Source of the DNA: Neofamilia massiliensis
Lineage (GTDB): Bacteria > Bacillota > Clostridia > Tissierellales > Peptoniphilaceae
Length of the DNA: 64,000 nt
Assembly (NCBI RefSeq): GCF_001299475.1
Contig: NZ_CYUJ01000003.1
Location: forward strand, 810,409 to 874,408
Direction of reading: 5' to 3'
Shown here: in pieces, positions 1 to 7,038 of the stretch
How positions within the stretch are numbered: position 1 is the stretch's first letter
How the letters are laid out: each line of letters opens with the position of its first letter
Notes under the pieces: generated by a model
Told to the model about the DNA's origin: nothing
Seen by the model: the letters and a program-made list of their open reading frames with translations, nothing else
Databases searched by the model: none
Position numbers and translations under genes: made by a program

Positions 1-155
1 TCTAGTTTTAAATCTGGAAATTCACCTGATTCTTCAACAGTGACCCAGTTTAATTTGTTTTCTGCTGGCATAGAATAATTTTGCTGGCAGGAAACAACAC
101 AGGCATTGCAGCCTATACAGTTTTTCTTATCAAATATCATTGCATATCTGGACAT
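1..155 (-). CDS. 4Fe-4S electron-transfer subunit (DmsB/PsrB-like), C-terminus beyond window
   Basis: Only the first 51 codons are present, running off the left edge. The N-terminus reads MSRYAMIFDKKNCIGCNACV and continues VSCQQN, so it has a CxxCxxCxxxC ferredoxin motif at about residues 13-23. A start of this form, with the first cluster close to the N-terminus and followed by a tryptophan-containing stretch, is typical of the iron-sulfur subunits of DMSO, polysulfide or thiosulfate reductase-type molybdoenzymes, which pass electrons between a quinone-linked membrane subunit and the catalytic subunit. The start ATG overlaps the stop of the upstream Fe-S gene by one base (TAATG), with AGGAGG just upstream, so the two are translationally coupled. 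The exact substrate cannot be told from this fragment. Confidence 0.75.
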   Translation of the reverse strand, partial: MSRYAMIFDKKNCIGCNACVVSCQQNYSMPAENKLNWVTVEESGEFPDLKL

Positions 156-1246
156 TAATTTTTCCTCCTATTAATTTTGCGTCGTCTATTTTTTCTTCTT
201 AGGGCACAAGTTGGACAAAGTCCTTCATCATCTAAGTCGCTAGTTGCAACATTACAAGACTTGCAAAGACTTTTTTCCTTTTTATAGAGAATCTTCTCTT
301 CAAAATCTTTTAAGCTTGATTTTCTTAAAGCCGAGCTTGGGCATTTTTCTAAACACCTGCCACAAAAGTTACAAAGACTCTGATCAAGAACAAGTTGGTC
401 CCTGTCCTTATAAGTCTCAACTTTTATAGCTCCAGTAGGACAAAGATTTTCACACCGCCTACAAAAAATGCAAGCAGAACTGCCTTCTAAGCTGTAGATG
501 TGTGGCATAAAAATACTTAAGTCCACCCCGTCCTTTAAAGCCTTTTTAAGAAGAATTTTTATTAAAGTGTCTACGTTCTCTTCTGTTTCTAGGTCTAGGC
601 CAAAGTCCTTTGACGTCTGTCTCACAGAAGACTTGGCCAAATCTTCAGTAGTCTTAAAGATGTTTTTAAAAAGGTCTCGCCTAGAAAGGTCAGTCTCTTC
701 TTGAGTCTCCAAGGTCCCAAAAGAAATTTTTAAAGCCTCATTTCCAGCCTTGTCTTTGAAATCTTCAATCAAAGACTTAGTGTCTAAACCTAAGTCCTTG
801 TAGGCACAGTTTTCGCAAGAAGAAAAATCCATTTTCACCTGAGCTCTTAAGTCTCCTGCAAAAATCGCCCCTAAAAATCTAGGATCAATAGTTCGCAGAC
901 AGCCAAAATTCACATCAGCTTTCCCTTGGCTTTTTATACAGCCACAAGAAAACTCTTGGACCTTTTCATCTAAGGCCTTGTTAATAAAGGCCAGATAGGG
1001 ACGGTCAGCTGAGTGCAAGGCCCTTGAATAACAAGAGCTGACACAGATATTACAGCCAGTACACTCGAGAGGGTCCACATAAACTTGGGTCTCCTTAAGA
1101 CTAATAGCCTTAGCAGGACAAAGCTCAAAACACCTTTGACACTTGTCCTTGTCGTGCCTAGACCTAAGACAAGCCCCAGAATTATTTTCAATTTTCTTCT
1201 TAAAAGTCTGGTCCAAAAGCCCTTGGACTAACAATTTCTCTAACAT
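155..1246 (-). CDS. multi-cluster 4Fe-4S ferredoxin-domain protein
   Basis: A 363-residue soluble protein with four cysteine-rich 4Fe-4S motifs arranged in two pairs. The N-terminal pair lies at residues about 36-45 (CQRCFELCP) and 62-72 (CTGCNICVSSC); the C-terminal pair reads CIFCRRCENLCP and CNFCGRCLEKCP near residues 260-307. The central part carries six more cysteines (CGCIK, GCLRT, CENC), and the C-terminus has CKSC and CPTC pairs resembling a zinc ribbon or rubredoxin-like knuckle followed by a very basic tail. It is directly upstream of, and overlaps by one base, a DmsB-like subunit, so it probably moves electrons to, or helps mature, a molybdenum oxidoreductase encoded further left. 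Exact function is unknown; a NapF-like or electron-shuttle role is inference only. Confidence 0.75.
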   Translation of the reverse strand: MLEKLLVQGLLDQTFKKKIENNSGACLRSRHDKDKCQRCFELCPAKAISLKETQVYVDPLECTGCNICVSSCYSRALHSADRPYLAFINKALDEKVQEFSCGCIKSQGKADVNFGCLRTIDPRFLGAIFAGDLRAQVKMDFSSCENCAYKDLGLDTKSLIEDFKDKAGNEALKISFGTLETQEETDLSRRDLFKNIFKTTEDLAKSSVRQTSKDFGLDLETEENVDTLIKILLKKALKDGVDLSIFMPHIYSLEGSSACIFCRRCENLCPTGAIKVETYKDRDQLVLDQSLCNFCGRCLEKCPSSALRKSSLKDFEEKILYKKEKSLCKSCNVATSDLDDEGLCPTCALRRKNRRRKINRRKN

Positions 1247-1281
1247 AGCATCACTTTCTAAGTATATAAAAATACATAATG

Positions 1282-1290
1282 ATTATAGCA
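1282..1290 (-). promoter_or_regulatory. candidate extended -10 promoter for the Fe-S operon
   Basis: On the minus strand the sequence reads TGCTATAAT, a TG-n-TATAAT extended -10 element, about 36 bases upstream of the ATG at 1246. No good -35 hexamer is visible 17 bases further upstream, which is usual for extended -10 promoters. There is only a weak ribosome binding site (AAAGTGATG) before the start. Confidence 0.45.
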
Positions 1291-1364
1291 TATTACAAAT
1301 CTTTTTGCGAGAAAAGGAGTTGGAAGAGTAAGGGAACATTTAAATCCCTAGCCAAGAAGAGTAA

Positions 1365-1391
1365 GGGGACTGTCCCTTGTGGCCTGTCCCC
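1365..1391. repeat. GGGGACTGTCCC-type palindromic repeat, left of the IS element
   Basis: GGGGACTGTCCC is followed after four bases by GGCCTGTCCCC, giving nested inverted GGGGAC/GTCCCC units. Similar units occur on the other side of the IS element (3166-3235), and the IS terminal repeat itself begins GGGGACATTCC. Looks like REP-like short palindromes; no coding potential was seen in 1247-1436. Confidence 0.5.
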
Positions 1392-1436
1392 GGTGAAAGA
1401 AGAGTATTTTTTCTTTCCTCTGTTTGAAGAATATTT

Positions 1437-1476
1437 GGGGACATTCCTTTGAACCGATATGTCCAAAGTAGACAGC
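1437..1476 (+). repeat. left terminal inverted repeat of the IS3-family element
   Basis: Starts GGGGACATTCCTTTGAAC and ends near AAAGTAGACAGC. It matches the reverse complement of 3110-3149 with only a few differences in the middle. Confidence 0.75.
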
Positions 1477-1518
1477 GTAATTAATTAAAAATACGCTAGA
1501 TACTTTGGAGGTATATCG

Positions 1519-2168
1519 ATGAACAAACAATATGATTTAGAAACAAAAATTAAAGCTTGTAAAGATTATGAAGAAGGCAGAGAGTCATATGATAGCTTAG
1601 CAAGAAAATTATCTGCAGCAAAATCAACAATTAGAAGATGGTGCTTTAGATACAAAGAGCATGGGGAAGAAGCCTTTAAAAAGCCAGATCATAAACAGGT
1701 CTACACAAAAGAATTCAAACACAAAGTAGTAGAAGAATATGTAAGTGAAGAATCTCCATAGGAGGCTTAACTGCAAAATAACAACTAAACCACAGCACCA
1801 TAGTTAGATGGGTAAACAAATGGTATAATGGAATAGAATTAAAAGACTATACCAAAGGAGCTACCATTACCATGAAAACTAGAAAGACCACATATGAAGA
1901 AAGAATAGAAATTGTAGAGTGGACAATAAAAAATAATATGAACTACAAAAAAGCTTCAGGAAAATATGAAATTCCATATGCAAACATATATAAATGGACA
2001 AAAAACTATCTAGAAAATGGTAAAGAAGCTCTAAAATACAAGAAACGTGGAAGAAAAACTAAGACTAAGATAAAAAAACAAAATCTAACAGAAACAGAAA
2101 GACTAAAGTTAGAACTAGACGAAGAAAGAGCCCTAAGAAAAAGACGAGAATTAGAAATAGAAATATAA
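1519..2168 (+). pseudogene. IS3-family transposase OrfA, frameshifted
   Basis: The first open piece (from the ATG at 1519, preceded by GGAGG) encodes an HTH domain of the IS150 type, ending at a TAG at 1759-1761. Homology-like sequence continues in the next frame: from about 1758 it reads IGGLTAK, a stop (TAA at 1779-1781), then QLNHSTIVRWVNKWYNG, leading into the ATG at 1872 and a second HTH domain with a basic, coiled-coil-like tail (to 2168). So one frameshift near 1757 and one nonsense codon at 1779 split what was a single protein of about 215 residues. The piece from 1872 could still be translated on its own but would lack the first HTH. Confidence 0.8.
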
Positions 2169-2219
2169 AAATAAACAAGAAGTAAATTACACCTTAAAAG
2201 AAAATCCAGTAGAAAATTA
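2161..2219 (+). repeat. 59-bp exact copy of adhesin sequence inside the IS element
   Basis: These 59 bases are identical, in the same orientation, to 16537-16595 within the large SLH adhesin gene. The match begins AAATATAAAA and ends AGAAAATTA and stops abruptly on both sides. In the adhesin frame it encodes part of a Cna_B-type domain (NKQEVNYTLKENPVEN), so the adhesin is the likely source. Confidence 0.9.
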
Positions 2220-3089
2220 AGACAGCTAGCAGAATATCAAACAGTAGACTACTATAGAGAAAAAGGATATCCAGTAAAATTAATATGCGAAGTACTAAAC
2301 ATATCAAGAAGTAGCTACTACAAAAACAAAAAAAGAATAACACCAGAAAAAGAAAACCAGGACCTGTTGCTATGTATGTTAATATCAGAATATCATTTGA
2401 CATTTGATGGAATACTAGGCTATAGAAATATGGCCATGTATATAAATAAATTTAACAGCACAAACTTTTCAGAAAGCTACATTTATAGACTAATGAAAGT
2501 ATTAGGCGTATCATCAAGAGTCAAAAGAAAAAAAGTAAACAGAAAAACCATAATGCCAGAATACACCGGAGAAAACATACTAGCAAGAAACTTTACAGCA
2601 ACAAGGCCAAACGAAAAGTGGCTAACAGACGTAACAGAATTTAAGATTCCAGGAGAAAACAGAAAGCTATATCTAAGTGCGATAAAAGATCTATATGACA
2701 ACAGCATAGTAGAATACGAGATATCATATAGAAACAACAATAAATTAGTATTTAAAATGTTTGACAGAGCAATTGAGAGTAACCCAGACGCAAAACCACT
2801 ATTCCACAGTGACAGAGGATTTCAATACACAAACAAAACATTTAAAAGAAAACTAGAAGAAGCAGGAATGACACAAAGCATGTCAAGAGTAGGCAAATGT
2901 ATAGACAATGGACCAATGGAAAGCTTCTTCGGAACATTAAAATCAGAAATGTTTCATGACAAGAAATTCGAAAGTTTAGAAGAATTGAAGGAAAAGATAG
3001 AACAATACATTAAATTTTATAACGAAGTGAGACTACAAAAAGGCTTAGGATGCATGAGTCCACTAGAATATAGAAATCAAGCATCCTAA
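2220..3089 (+). pseudogene. IS3-family transposase OrfB (rve integrase core), no start of its own
   Basis: An open frame runs from 2175 to the stop at 3087-3089. Recognisable transposase sequence starts at about 2220 (RQLAEYQTVDYYREKGYPVK) and includes an HTH_21-like segment (NISRSSYYKNKKR), then the DDE core: the first Asp in KWLTDVTEF, the second in LFHSDRGFQYTN, and the Glu in NGPMESFFGTLKSEM. The first usable start in frame is a TTG at 2367, inside the domain, so the protein would normally be made by frameshifting from OrfA. With OrfA broken and the junction replaced by adhesin-derived sequence, it is probably not expressed as an active transposase. Confidence 0.8.
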
Positions 3090-3109
3090 AGATAAAATTA
3101 ATTTAATTA

Positions 3110-3149
3110 TGTGTCTACTTTATAAACATCAGTTCAAAGGAATGTCCCC
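3110..3149 (+). repeat. right terminal inverted repeat of the IS3-family element
   Basis: Reads TGTGTCTACTTTATAAAC and ends TTCAAAGGAATGTCCCC; its reverse complement aligns with 1437-1476, the outer 18 bases being identical. Confidence 0.75.
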
Positions 3150-3165
3150 TTATCGCTGGACTTCG

Positions 3166-3235
3166 ACTGTCCCCTAACGCATCCCCTTATCCCACAAAAC
3201 AAAGCAAATGGGGACAGACCTGAAGGACTGTCCCC
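3166..3235. repeat. GTCCCC/GGGGAC palindromic repeats, right of the IS element
   Basis: Contains ACTGTCCCC at 3166-3174 and a perfect inverted pair GGGGACAG (3210-3217) and CTGTCCCC (3228-3235) separated by ten bases. Same family of short palindromes as at 1365-1391. No gene was seen between 3150 and 3307. Confidence 0.5.
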
Positions 3236-3263
3236 TAACACTCCTCACGACAAAGTAAAATGC

Positions 3264-3297
3264 ACAAAAAAACACCGACCACAATAATCGGTGTTTT
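3264..3297 (-). terminator. intrinsic terminator of rpsD
   Basis: Minus-strand transcript forms the stem ACACCGA/TCGGTGT with a nine-base loop, followed by a run of seven T. It lies ten bases beyond the rpsD stop. Confidence 0.85.
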
Positions 3298-3307
3298 GTC
3301 TGTGTGA

Positions 3308-3904
3308 TTAGATAAGTCTTGAGTAGAATTCTACTACTAGGTTATCTTGGATTTCAATTGGTACTTCGCTTCTTTCTGGGTATCTTACATACACTCCTTG
3401 GAAGTTTTCTTCCTTAGTAAGGTATGGAAGGTTGTTTAAGAAAGCTGCTTGGTAGTTTTCTTTGAATAGTTCATTTTTTCTAGCTTTTTCTTTTAGCGAA
3501 ATCTTTGATCCTGGTTCTACTTGGTAGGATGGAATGTCTACTTTCTTTCCATCTACTCTGATTAGACCGTGGTTAACCATTTGTCTGGCTTGTCTAATTG
3601 ATGATGCAAAGCCTAGTCTGTATACTAGGTTGTCTAGTCTTGATTCTAGTTGTCTTACTAGGGCATCACCTGTTGGGTCTGTTGAGTTTAGAGCTTTTTC
3701 TACGTAGGATCTAAATTGTTTTTCCATTACGTTGTAGTATTCTCTAAGTCTTTGTTTTTCTAATAGTTGCATTCCGTATTCGGTTTGCTTTTTGTCGTTT
3801 CTTCCTTGGCCCTTGCCCATTCTCTTGTTGGCTTTTGCTAGGCCATAAACGTTTAGTCCAAGACGTCTAACTTGTTTGCATCTTGGTGATCTCATTCTTG
3901 CCAT
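3308..3904 (-). CDS. rpsD: 30S ribosomal protein S4
   Basis: 198 residues, the usual length of bacterial S4, one of the first proteins to bind 16S rRNA. The N-terminus (MARMRSPRCKQVRRLGLNVYG) has one cysteine rather than the four-cysteine zinc knuckle found in some S4 proteins, so it is the C-minus form. The S4 RNA-binding domain is clear in the middle (SRLDNLVYRLGFASSIRQAR, then MVNHGLIRVDGKKVDIPSY). It is a single gene with its own promoter (3962-3990) and terminator, as in many Firmicutes where rpsD lies outside the large ribosomal operons. The ribosome binding site AAGGATG precedes the start, and the leader of about 55 nt could hold an S4 autoregulatory structure, which I did not resolve. 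Confidence 0.97.
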   Translation of the reverse strand: MARMRSPRCKQVRRLGLNVYGLAKANKRMGKGQGRNDKKQTEYGMQLLEKQRLREYYNVMEKQFRSYVEKALNSTDPTGDALVRQLESRLDNLVYRLGFASSIRQARQMVNHGLIRVDGKKVDIPSYQVEPGSKISLKEKARKNELFKENYQAAFLNNLPYLTKEENFQGVYVRYPERSEVPIEIQDNLVVEFYSRLI

Positions 3905-3961
3905 TTTGTTTAAACATCCTTTTCATAAATTATTTGCCGCGATAATTTATTTCCAATGCTT

Positions 3962-3990
3962 ATAATATAATAGTTTATAAGTTTTGTAAA
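3962..3990 (-). promoter_or_regulatory. sigma-A-type promoter of rpsD
   Basis: Minus strand: -35 TTTACA (3985-3990), 17-base spacer, -10 TATTAT (3962-3967), about 58 bases before the rpsD start. Confidence 0.65.
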
Positions 3991-4070
3991 GGGTTCTTTG
4001 TGATTATTTTAAATTTTTCTTCTTTTTATTTAAAAAGAGCCTGATTTTGTGGCTCTAGTTTTTCTGGTTT

Positions 4071-4463
4071 TTATTTTTTGTCTTTTTTTAGTTCTGCTAT
4101 GGCTTCGATTTCTACTTTGTAGCCGTTGTGTAGGGGCAATACTGGGATTATGGTTCTGGCTGGTTTGTGTTTGCCCATAAAGTTTTTGTAGATTTGGTTT
4201 ATTTGGTACCAGTCGTTGCCGTCTGCTACTAGGATTGTTACTTTTAGGATGTCGTCTATGTCTGCTCCTGTTGATTCTAGGGCTGCTTTTAGGTTTTTCA
4301 GTACTTGTCTAAATTGTGTTTCTAGGTCTCCTGTTATTATTTTTCCGCTTTTGTAGTCTACTGGGACTTGGCCTGAGATGTAGACTATGCCTGCTTCTGA
4401 TACTACTGCTGGGGTGAAGTGGCCTGCTGGGTTCTGGGTGTCTTTTATTTGTACTAGTTTCAT
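4071..4463 (-). CDS. ridA: RidA family reactive intermediate/imine deaminase
   Basis: 130 residues, the normal size for the RidA/YjgF family of trimeric cytosolic enzymes that hydrolyse reactive enamine/imine intermediates such as 2-aminoacrylate. The conserved C-terminal signature is present (PARTIIPVLPLHNGYKVEIE, including the substrate-carboxylate-binding Arg and the catalytic-site Glu), as is the central ISGQVP motif. It follows dnaI after 16 bases in the same direction with a good AGGAGG site, so it is probably the last gene of the replication operon. Family assignment is secure, physiological substrate inferred. Confidence 0.93.
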   Translation of the reverse strand: MKLVQIKDTQNPAGHFTPAVVSEAGIVYISGQVPVDYKSGKIITGDLETQFRQVLKNLKAALESTGADIDDILKVTILVADGNDWYQINQIYKNFMGKHKPARTIIPVLPLHNGYKVEIEAIAELKKDKK

Positions 4464-4479
4464 TTTTTCCTCCTGTTTT

Positions 4480-5451
4480 TTAGTATCCTTTCCACCTTAG
4501 GTCTGTGCCTATAAATTCGTATATGTCAAAGCGATCTAAGATCCTTGAGTAGACTCTGTCTGTGTAGATTTTTGATATGTCTCCTGGGCTTAGGTTTGTG
4601 GAGATTATCATCTTTTTCTGACCTAGGTTTCTGGTGTTTATTAGGTTAAAGATTTCTGCTGTTGAGAAGGCGTTTGGCACTTCTGTTCCTAGGTCGTCTA
4701 TGATTAGTAAGTCTGCTTCTAGGAGATAATCGTAGTTTTTCTTGGCCTGGTCCATATTTTCTGCCTTTGAAAATTTGTAGTCGCTTATTAAATCCATAAG
4801 CCTGTGGGCTGTTTGATAAATTACTGTGTAGCCTAGGTCTAAAATTTCTTTTGCTATACAGTTGGTCATATAGGTTTTTCCTAGGCCTGTTGTTCCATAG
4901 AAGAGCAGATTGTATTCTTCTGGGTCGTCAAAGTTTCTGATAAATTTTTGGGCTCCTTTTACTACTTCTTTTATGTTTTCTCTCGGGCTTAGGTCTTCGC
5001 CTTCTGGGATTTCATCTGAAAATACGTCTAGGTCAAAGTTTTGAAAGTTTTCTTTTTCTAAAATCTTGTCTAGGTTTGACATTTTATAAGTTTCTTTTAC
5101 TAGTCTTTGGCTAAAGCAGGTGCAGGGCTCTGAGCCTATAAAACCTGTGTCCTTGCATTTTTCACATTCATAAACTGGGTCTAAATAGTCTTCTGGATAG
5201 CCGTTTGATATTAAGAGTTTTATTTTTGAAAGCCTGTAGTCTTCTAGCTGGTCGTGAAAGTCGCAAGTCTTTCCTAAGGCTAGGTCTTTGGCGACTTTTA
5301 GCATAAAGGCCTTTTCGTCCTTGGCTACTCTTTTTAGAAGTGGAATTTCTTTATAGAGTCTTTCTTCTTTGTCTCTTTTTATTCTATTTAGCCTGTCTTG
5401 TTTGTCTCTGTATTCATTTAGGATTTTTTCGTAAATGTTTACTTGGGTCAT
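4480..5451 (-). CDS. dnaI: primosomal helicase loader DnaI (AAA+ ATPase)
   Basis: 323 residues. The N-terminal helicase-binding part contains a zinc-binding cysteine group (CEKCKDTGFIGSEPCTC, about residues 104-120). The C-terminal AAA+ domain shows Walker A GTTGLGKTY (about residue 186) and Walker B LLIIDDLGTE (about 250), followed by a sensor-1-like STNLSP and an arginine-rich end (SRILDRFDIYEF). DnaI loads the DnaB hexamer onto DNA with the DnaB/DnaD-type initiation proteins. It sits two bases after the DnaD-like gene, and downstream of dnaB in the same operon, matching its role. Confidence 0.93.
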   Translation of the reverse strand: MTQVNIYEKILNEYRDKQDRLNRIKRDKEERLYKEIPLLKRVAKDEKAFMLKVAKDLALGKTCDFHDQLEDYRLSKIKLLISNGYPEDYLDPVYECEKCKDTGFIGSEPCTCFSQRLVKETYKMSNLDKILEKENFQNFDLDVFSDEIPEGEDLSPRENIKEVVKGAQKFIRNFDDPEEYNLLFYGTTGLGKTYMTNCIAKEILDLGYTVIYQTAHRLMDLISDYKFSKAENMDQAKKNYDYLLEADLLIIDDLGTEVPNAFSTAEIFNLINTRNLGQKKMIISTNLSPGDISKIYTDRVYSRILDRFDIYEFIGTDLRWKGY

Positions 5452-5453
5452 TG

Positions 5454-6464
5454 TTATCTACGCCTTTTTCTTATGGTTTTTGCCAGTTCGTTTAGTTCAT
5501 CTTCTGTGTAGTCCTTGGATTGGCCTTGGAAGTTGTTAAAGTTATTGGATGCACCTGGCTTGTAGGTTGCCTTTGGCTTCACGTCTTTTTCTTCTATGTC
5601 TGCACTTGTTTTTATACCCATCTTTCTCCACTTTGTTAGTATTGAGTTTACGTAGTTTATTGATGGTTTTTGAATGTTTGCTGTTCTTTTTATAGCCTGG
5701 TCTATTAGGTCTTCTTCGTAATTAAACTGGTCGTACCAGGAGTTTATAAGTTCTATTTCTGGTTCTGATACTGCCCTGTATTGGAGGCCAAGTTTTCTTA
5801 GGACCTGGTTTTTGCGGACGTATTTTTCGTCTGATTTTTTTATTTCTTCTTCTATTTCTTCTATGGTTGAAAGTCCCTTGTCGTACCAAGATACTACTAC
5901 TGCTCTTACGTAGTTTACTGAAATTTTTTTCTTTTTTTCTGTGCAGTATTCAAAGGCCAGGCTTATCATGTCTGGTCCCATATTGTAGTTAGTGATCCAA
6001 GATAGGATCTCCATTTTTTCTGTTGGTGTTGTAGTCCTTCTCATATGGTAGTCAACTTCGTTAAACATAGATCTTATTTGGTCTGATTCCATTTGGGCCA
6101 CTAGGTTGTCTGTTGGGCTTGGGTCTGGAATTCTTGCTTGAGGGCCCATATTTTCTATATAGTAGTTTCTCATTGATAGGAATTCTATGTCATAGGTCCC
6201 GTCTACTTTTATGTATTTTTTTATTAGGCCTTCTGCTTCCCAGTAGGTCCAAGCTGCTTCTACGTCTGCTAGGTGGAGGCCAAGGTTTGTGGCTAGGATT
6301 TCGTTTGTTAGTTCAAAGTCGCTTTGAGAGTCCTTGTGTTTAAAGGCATACAAATAAACCTTTACAAAGTCTCCGTCTGCTACTGGCATAAAGTCCTCTA
6401 TAAAGATGTTTTCTATTTTTGTTGTTCCTAGGTCTATTTCTGTTTTTTCAGTTGTGAATTTCAA
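5454..6464 (-). CDS. DnaD/DnaB-like replication initiation protein (two DnaD domains)
   Basis: 336 residues. The N-terminal about 100 residues look like the winged-helix DDBH1 domain (FVKVYLYAFKH, then NLGLHLADVEAAWTYWEAEG, a typical DnaD-family motif). Two DDBH2-type segments follow: TEKMEILSWITNYNMGPDMI with VNYVRAVVVSWYDKGLST, and EIELINSWYDQFNYEEDLID with INYVNSILTKWRKMGIKT. Two such C-terminal repeats and the position before dnaI match the Bacillus DnaB/DnaD group that opens DNA and recruits helicase. The basic C-terminus (KTIRKRRR) may bind DNA. It overlaps the upstream GNAT gene by 17 bases. Whether it is the functional equivalent of Bacillus DnaB or DnaD cannot be decided here. Confidence 0.88.
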   Translation of the reverse strand: MKFTTEKTEIDLGTTKIENIFIEDFMPVADGDFVKVYLYAFKHKDSQSDFELTNEILATNLGLHLADVEAAWTYWEAEGLIKKYIKVDGTYDIEFLSMRNYYIENMGPQARIPDPSPTDNLVAQMESDQIRSMFNEVDYHMRRTTTPTEKMEILSWITNYNMGPDMISLAFEYCTEKKKKISVNYVRAVVVSWYDKGLSTIEEIEEEIKKSDEKYVRKNQVLRKLGLQYRAVSEPEIELINSWYDQFNYEEDLIDQAIKRTANIQKPSINYVNSILTKWRKMGIKTSADIEEKDVKPKATYKPGASNNFNNFQGQSKDYTEDELNELAKTIRKRRR

Positions 6465-7038
6465 AGTTAAAATCCTCTTTTCTCAGTTCCATTTTGTAGA
6501 CGTAGTTGTATAGGATCTTTCCCTTTTCTACAAAGGCGGCCTTGTGGTCTAGGTAGTCTTTGGATGATTTGTCTATACTAAAGTTTGGATAAGGTTCAAT
6601 GTGTTCTGATACTTTTTTAAAGCCTATTTTTTCGTATACTTTTAGGGCCCTGTCGTTGTAGGCTGCTACTAGGAGTTTCATCTTTCTCATGCCCTTGTCA
6701 TTGAAGTAGTAGTCTAAAAATTTTTTTAAAACTTTTGTACCAAAGCCCATGCCTACTAGACTTGGGTTTAGGACTAGGCCTAGGGTTGAGGACCTAGTTA
6801 GAAAGTTTATGTTTTTGTTGCCTAAAAATCCTATTACTTCTTCTGCATAGATTATTGCATAGTAGGAGTTAAATGGTGACAGGGTCTTTGCCATTAAAAA
6901 GTCCTTGCAATCTTCTTCTGTTCTAAAGTTAAAGTTGTAGTCTTGAAAAAGGGGAGACTTGTGCCTGCCCCAAGACCTCATTTTTAGGACGTGGTTTAGT
7001 TTTAGGGGTTCAAAGTATATATATTCTTCCCTTATCAC
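6448..7038 (-). CDS. GNAT family N-acetyltransferase
   Basis: 196 residues with the GNAT fold signatures: SLVGMGFGTKVLKKFL (acetyl-CoA-binding R/Q-x-x-G-x-G/A-type loop, here G-M-G-F-G-T) at about residues 93-108, and LLVAAYNDRALKVYEKIGFKK (motif B) after it. The N-terminus (YIYFEPLKLNHVLKMRSWGRH) resembles the RimJ/RimL type that acetylates protein N-termini or small molecules. It lies inside the replication operon, its start overlapping the dnaB stop by four bases and its end overlapping the DnaD-like gene by 17. Its substrate is unknown. Confidence 0.85.
   Translation of the reverse strand: MIREEYIYFEPLKLNHVLKMRSWGRHKSPLFQDYNFNFRTEEDCKDFLMAKTLSPFNSYYAIIYAEEVIGFLGNKNINFLTRSSTLGLVLNPSLVGMGFGTKVLKKFLDYYFNDKGMRKMKLLVAAYNDRALKVYEKIGFKKVSEHIEPYPNFSIDKSSKDYLDHKAAFVEKGKILYNYVYKMELRKEDFNFEIHN

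Larger units (their letters stand above)
1437..3149 (+). mobile_element. decayed IS3-family (IS150-like) insertion sequence
   Basis: About 1.7 kb bounded by imperfect inverted repeats of about 40 bp, each beginning GGGGACATTCCTTTGAAC. Inside are a two-HTH OrfA region broken by a frameshift and stop codons, and an OrfB with an rve-type integrase core containing the expected acidic residues. The order HTH-HTH then DDE integrase, plus separate OrfA and OrfB frames, fits the IS150 group of IS3. No target-site duplication could be recognised (left flank ends AATATT, right flank starts TTATCG). Because OrfA is disrupted and the OrfA/OrfB junction contains foreign sequence (see 2161-2219), this copy is probably immobile by itself. 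Confidence 0.85.

Noticed and set aside
1757-1781. Programmed frameshift in IS OrfA
   Set aside because: The shift is inside the first half of OrfA rather than at the OrfA/OrfB junction, and a stop codon follows 20 bases later in the new frame, so decay explains it better.
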